A stretch of 64,000 nt of DNA, taken from Paraspadella gotoi. Lineage: Eukaryota; Chaetognatha. The first letter of the stretch is position 1, and every line of letters starts with the position of its first letter. The DNA is taken from positions 987,721 through 1,051,720 of the forward strand of contig JBJCIZ010000239.1 of the NCBI GenBank assembly GCA_051294375.1, read 5' to 3'. The notes under the pieces are model-generated. The model was not told where the DNA came from. It saw only the letters and a program-made list of their open reading frames with translations, and did no database searches. This document shows, in pieces, positions 58,698 to 64,000 of this stretch. The position numbers and the translations under genes were made by a program.

Positions 58698-60922
58698 CTC
58701 TCTCTCTTCTGACAAAAAATCATTCCTGGTGGAATTGAAGTGGAAGCGTAAAATATCTGGGGGTTTACGAAGTCGTTCGTCGGCGTCGTCTCGTCGTCGT
58801 CGCTCGTCGTCCTCGGTCTGGCTCTGTTCCTCCAAGGGATCTTTGATTCACGTGACCTTTTGACTTCTGCCGGAAATTTTTTTTTTTTTAACGAAGTGGC
58901 CGACGACCGACAAAGAACATAAATTCACAATGTTGTCCTGCATTTCTTTTTAAATTATAAAAATTAACAGAAGAAGAAAATAACTGACTATTATTAATTA
59001 AACAAATTTTAAATCGTTTCCAAAGTACAGTTGGCAACTTGAATGCCCTTGACATTAAAATACGAACGATACAATAAATACAATAAAATTACAAATACTG
59101 ATACATGACGTGAGTCGAACAAGAGCGACTACAACGACGACCAAACGACGACGAACAAACGACGACCACAACAACAACTTACAAAAAAAAACGTTCGTTT
59201 CCTCCCAAAACATTTATGTCTCGAATTTTTCCCCCAGACGTCGTCGTCGTCGTTGTCTTCATCATCATCGTCGTGTTTCATCGTCTCGTACTTCATTGTC
59301 GTTTTCATCTCCGCTTCATCGTCGTCTACATCGTCGTCAATCGTCAATCGTCAGTCTCTTCAGCGTCGTCCTTCGTCGTCGTCGTCAGACGAACGAAACC
59401 CCGACTGTCATGCATATTCAATCATTCCCTTTGTCGCGTCACTGTGTTTCCACGTTCTTTGTCTTGTCGTTGTTGTAGTCGTCGTCGTCTCTCGTCGTCG
59501 TCGTCGTCTTCGCGTCGGCGTCGTCATCGTTGTCGCCGTCTTCGTCACTATGGCGACGTGAAGACCGTAATGAATCACGAAAACGATCTCTCGCGGAATT
59601 TTTTGGACGTTTTGAAAGTTTTTTTTTTTTTTACTCTTGGGTCTTTGAGGGAGAGAATAGAGGGTAAGAAGAAGCAAGAAATAGGATAGGGGATAGGAAG
59701 GGATAGGGATAGGATAGGAGAGAAGGGGAGAGGCTGGCGGAGAAAAGAGAATCAGGGAGCAAGGGATGGAGAGGTAGTAATAGGAGCAAGACGGGAAGTT
59801 TGGGGGGAGAGAGGAAGCTCAAAGATGAGCGAATTGTGAGAAAAGTTGGTAACTGAGATCAGCTCTCCCCCCTCTCGCTCTCTCTATCACCTCCCTTCTC
59901 TCTCTCTCTGCACGCCAGAGAGGAAATTCCTTAAATTTTTTCTCTGCTGTGTTGGGTGTGGGTCGGGGGGCGTGGGAGAGTTTTGCGTGGGATGGTGTGG
60001 TCTACGAGAGTGAAGAAAGGATGAGGAAAAAGTGGCGTCCGGGGCGCGATGAGGAGGGTGTGAGAGTGTGGATAGATTGTTGGTAGTATATGATGCATGA
60101 CGACGACAAAAACGACGACGACGATTCTGATGGGGCGTACGAGCGGTGGACGACCGGATTTGACGGACGACGAAAACGATGACGACGGAAATACTTTCAT
60201 TAACAAGTTACGACAATTAATCATTGTAGTATGGAGAGGAGGTAGAGTCTAGGATTCCGGGTAGTGTGGTATACTGTTGTTATGCCATTACATGCTGGTA
60301 GCACACATCTTTGCATGAGAAAGGATCGATCACCATCAACATAATAACAACAACATCAACCAAACCAATATGCAACCTGCAACAAGAGAAACAACAATAA
60401 CTTGCAAAACCGCAACGAGCGACTACAACAACAGACAATTGGCCAATGTCTCTTGAGATTCAGGGGGGTTTCGCGAACGAATCCATCAAAAATCCGCTAA
60501 ACGTCGACGATTGACAACGACGACCGACGGACAACGACGACTAAGTACAAACATAACATGACAAAGTACGACGATGACGACGATGACGACGACGACAACC
60601 AACGACAACGACGACAACGAAAAACAGCGACAAAGTGGAGAATGATGACGTCACGCCCTTCGGCGGTTTTGATTTAGTGCAGGAAAACGAATTGCGAAGG
60701 GAAGTCATAAAAGGATTTAAAGCCTCACCACTGGAGAGAGAGAGGGAGAGAGAGAGAGAGAGAGAGAAGAGAGCAGAGAGAGAGAGAGAGAGAGAGATTA
60801 ATCAGGATGTACAGGGCAAAAGGGTGAGGTAAGTTTTTTTTCGTTGTCTTTTCTTGCTCAAAATTCCTTCTCGAGCAAACAAGAAGGCGAATCCTTACAT
60901 CTCTTAAAGTGTAAAATAATAC

Positions 60923-60955
<33 letters not shown>

Positions 60956-62574
60956 TTAATAATAATAATAATAATAATAAGAATAATAATATAATAATAA
61001 TAATAAAATAGTAATAATAATAATCGTTTAATATCGGAAGGAAAAAGGCGAAAAAAAAAGTATAATAAAATCGGACAATTTGAAAAAATATTATGTCCGA
61101 TTAATAATCCGGAGACAATTTTTTCAAACGGTAGAAAATTTATTGAAAATTTTCTTTCTAAAGCCTTTTTTATTAATATTAATGAAACACATCTAATATT
61201 CCCTCCCCTAAGTGTTTTTTCTCCTCTCAGTATTAATTCGACTGTCGTATCGAAATTCCACTACTTTCCCCCCGCCCACAACCCCAACGAAAAAGAAAAA
61301 CCATTAGAATCCAACGACATTCGCGGGATTTAAACGCATATTCAACAACATCCGGGCCGGGGCGTTCCCGGCTCCAAAATAGAGGACAGATCAGGTTTTT
61401 TTTGTGAGAAAACTGGTTACATACGGAAGTTTTTCGGTTCTAATTCAATTGACATCCGGTTCATTCGTCGCAGCAATAGATTGCAGAAACTCGGATATAA
61501 CCATGTGTTGTTGAAACTTTGCTGCAAAAACGGGTTACTTACTGCTGTTTGAGTCTTATCTAATAATCAGGAATTGTTACAGCAGGGAGAATCATATTTT
61601 GAAACAGTAGTTTCTCCAAGGCAACCAATACAATTTCGGGCATCCCCAGTCAAAATTCCTTGCCATGACATCCGGGGAATTTTAATCAAAATCCCCATGA
61701 CATCCGGTTCTTTCCGTCAAAATCCTTTTTCACATCCGGATCCATTTTTTTTTCCACCCGGAGAGAAAGAGGAAAAAGATCGAGAGAGGAAAAAAAAAGT
61801 TATTGTCGTGGGTTTTTAAAGCAATTAAAATAGGAGAATCATAAAAGGAAATAAAAAAAACCGCTCCGAGTGACGCCCTCTGACGCAATCTGACGCCATC
61901 TGACGCCCTCTGAAGCGGCCCATCTGACGGCCCGTTTATCCCTGCCTCCATCTCGGCTACACACGCTCCCCCGCCCCACTGGATTCATCTTTGTCCGAAA
62001 CCACCTCTTTCTACTCGGCCTATTTTTCCAAGAACACCCCATTTTATCCGAATTCCGGAATTCGGTTAATTTTTAAGTTTAACATTAGTATTTTAGAGGT
62101 TTGGGTTAATGATTAGGATTAATGATTAAGGTAGGGGCTTAGTTTGTATTAGGCAGGTTTGGGATTTTGTTAAAGATTAACCTTTAGGTTTTAAAGTTAG
62201 GGTTAAAAATTTAAGATAGGGTTAGGGTTCAGGATTAGGTTAGGGTTAAAGATAGGGTTAGGGGATAAGTTCAGGGATGATTTATAAGTTTCAAAAATTT
62301 AAGTCAAATATAAAGGTGCTAAAAAATAAATTCAGGGAAGAACCAAGATAAAGGGGCCAAAAATCGTGTCAACGGTCACTCTTCATTCATTCTCTTCTCT
62401 TTCCACCTTCTCTCCACGCCTCTCCGGTTCTGACCTCGCCTCATCCGTTACTTACCTGCGAGTGAACGTGGAACTTACCCCTGACCCCGCTTTCTCGCCT
62501 CCTATAAACCCCCGACAAACAGACTCGGAATCATCATAACCGGAAGTTGGGGTCGCTTTATTCTTCACTCTCTT

Positions 62575-62636
<62 letters not shown>

Positions 62637-62723
62637 GCTCCCAAAAGTCATCTAAACCGAGAAGGAGGGATTCGGCTTTACGCTTAAAATCTTTCCGCCC
62701 TTCACTCACTCACTCTCTCTTCT

Positions 62724-62797
<74 letters not shown>

Positions 62798-64000
62798 GCG
62801 CACCAAATACTTTCGTTTCGACCCCAGCGATCTCAGGCTTAGTGGAACTCGCCTCAATCGTGAGATGGAATCGCAATTTTATTTTTTAATTCGAACGAAG
62901 GAATTCGGAAATTGGGGAAGGGGGCGAGGGTTGGTAAACCGGATAAGGTCCGTGGGGATGGTAAGGAGTGAAAGGAGTAAAGCAATGGTAGGTTCGTGAA
63001 AGAGTGAATCGTGAGTTGCGCATTTTGGGATGAATATTGGACAATCACCGTGAAAAAAGACGATTTAACGCCGTGAAAACCACAGTGAGACGAAAAATTA
63101 AATAAAAAGTAAAAAGTAACTTTTATTATGGTAAATGTATGATTTTAAAATGAGAGCTTAATAAACTACCAGTAACAAGTGGAATGTTTTACAATGAGGA
63201 ACACCAAAAATGCTAAATTCCTTACTTTCCGTCCTGGCAACAACAACAACCAACTTTGACGGGAAAGATGAGCCAGCAGAGAAAATGACATCTGATCAAA
63301 AAAAAATGATCGCATAAAGTGAAAAAAAAAAGTCTGAGACGGTGAAAATATTATCATGGTTTTATTCTTAGTTTGAAAAATCGATTTTCGATTTTCCGTT
63401 TATTTTCTTTCTTTATTTTCTTCATCATTTTTATTTTTCTTATTCTTTTTTTTCTTAATTCGTTATTTCGAGGATTGGAATGATAATTCCATTTGCATTA
63501 TCCGGGAGAAGTGGATGTGGCGCGCGTCCTCGGACGACGGTGCGAACACAGAGAGAGAGAGAGAAGAGAGAAGAGAAGAGAGAAGGAGAGAGAGACTGGA
63601 GAGAGAGATGGAGATGAAGAGAGAGAGACAGATTTCGGGGTCAAACAAGGGAAAAGGACGGACTTTTTTAAAAGGCGTAAGTGAAGGGGAAAGAAGAAGG
63701 AAAAGAAAGATAACAAAAAAAAAAAAAGAAAGGAAAGATAAAAAATAGATTAAGAGGAAGAGGGAAGAGTCAAAAGAAAAGAAAGAGAGATGAAAAGAGG
63801 AAACGATTTTAGATTTGGGCGACAGAAAAAGATGCTGAACGTTTTTTTTTCTCTTTCACGCAGTGAATTGAATTCACAGCGAATCTCGACTTCGAAAATC
63901 GGGGTTACACTTTTGTCGCGTTCGTTGGCAAAAAGACCGAACAATGGAATGGAAATGAATGGAATGGAATGGAAAGGACGAGGGAACTTCGATGGAAACA
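57352..64000 (+). repeat. Long direct duplication B, copy 2 (noisier, runs off the window)
   Basis: Collinear with 40952-47321 and then with 50520-50830, so it lacks the 2.47-kb element. Frequent one-base losses relative to copy 1 suit uncorrected long-read sequence. It contains the GTC-rich block 59235-59560, a G/A-rich region 59640-59820 absent from copy 1 because of its gap, (TAA)n at 60918-61025, ACATCCGG units 61348-61739, a TTAGGG-like block 62080-62290 and (CT)n tracts 62560-62798. No intact gene. Confidence 0.85.
62799..62859 (+). CDS. Counterpart of the possible exon in copy B2
   Basis: Follows (CT)n-CTAG and precedes GTGAGA, as at 46259-46326, but is 7 nt shorter through indels. 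It reads GCACCAAATACTTTCG, then TTTCGACCCCAGCGATCTCAGG. Present as the duplicate, so it adds support only if the two copies are independent. Confidence 0.25.

Overview
Organism and data type: this is a scaffold piece from a eukaryotic, almost certainly metazoan invertebrate, genome. The evidence is intron-split kinase exons with GT-AG junctions, tRNA-derived SINE heads, terminal-inverted-repeat elements, interspersed repeat families and very heavy microsatellite load ((GA)n, (GAC)n, (AAAG)n, (TTTC)n). No bacterial operon, CRISPR array or rRNA was seen. The lineage cannot be fixed from the sequence; degenerate TTAGGG-like blocks are only weak evidence. The window holds about 31 runs of N, and five of them are exactly 25 N (2484, 23819, 37826, 44582, 51554). 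Several long blocks recur with many one-base indels. Together these suggest gap filling with noisy long reads, so open frames must be read with caution. Coding content is low. At 1498-1578 and 2117-2220 (+ strand) lie two consecutive exons of a conventional protein kinase C catalytic domain, with good splice junctions but damaged by small indels. At 39588-40004 (- strand) lies one convincing intact frame: a 138-residue protein with a Cys/Asp-rich head and three hydrophobic spans, of unknown function. A 61-68 nt exon-like island with the same acceptor and donor occurs in both copies of a duplicated block (46259-46326 and 62799-62859). Nearly all other open frames are translations of simple repeats or run through N. 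Layout: 0-2.5 kb, PKC exons followed by an ~85-bp tandem repeat that copies the exon end and its splice donor; 3.9-5.0 kb, a 1.08-kb inverted-repeat element; 5-20 kb, intergenic or intronic sequence with SINE heads, a perfect-loop hairpin, a repeat family capped by a palindrome around GCGAGTACTCGC, many gaps, and at 17.6-17.95 kb an array of five TCACGTGA-type E-boxes; 21.0-24.3 kb and 31.9-35.2 kb, a long direct duplication (A), one copy containing a 1.66-kb palindrome; 24.4-25.8 kb, a purine-only tract; 27.9-28.0 kb, a CCAAT-box minisatellite with 23-bp phase; 29.2-29.7 and 37.2-37.8 kb, an inverted duplication (C) whose ends abut gaps; 41.0-47.3 kb and 57.4-64.0 kb, a second long direct duplication (B). 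Copy B1 is interrupted by a 2.47-kb AT-rich element with terminal inverted repeats (47322-49789), and two other copies of the flank show the uninterrupted site. At 51.6-56.3 kb is a pair of related blocks with a ~91-bp minisatellite and a TGGCGCAG motif, possibly a decayed LTR element. How it fits together: there is no gene cluster acting as a pathway. The interest lies in repeat biology, regulatory-motif arrays inside minisatellites, and assembly structure. The strongest candidate for something undescribed is the AT-rich inverted-repeat element at 47.3-49.8 kb, because its empty site is visible in the same window.
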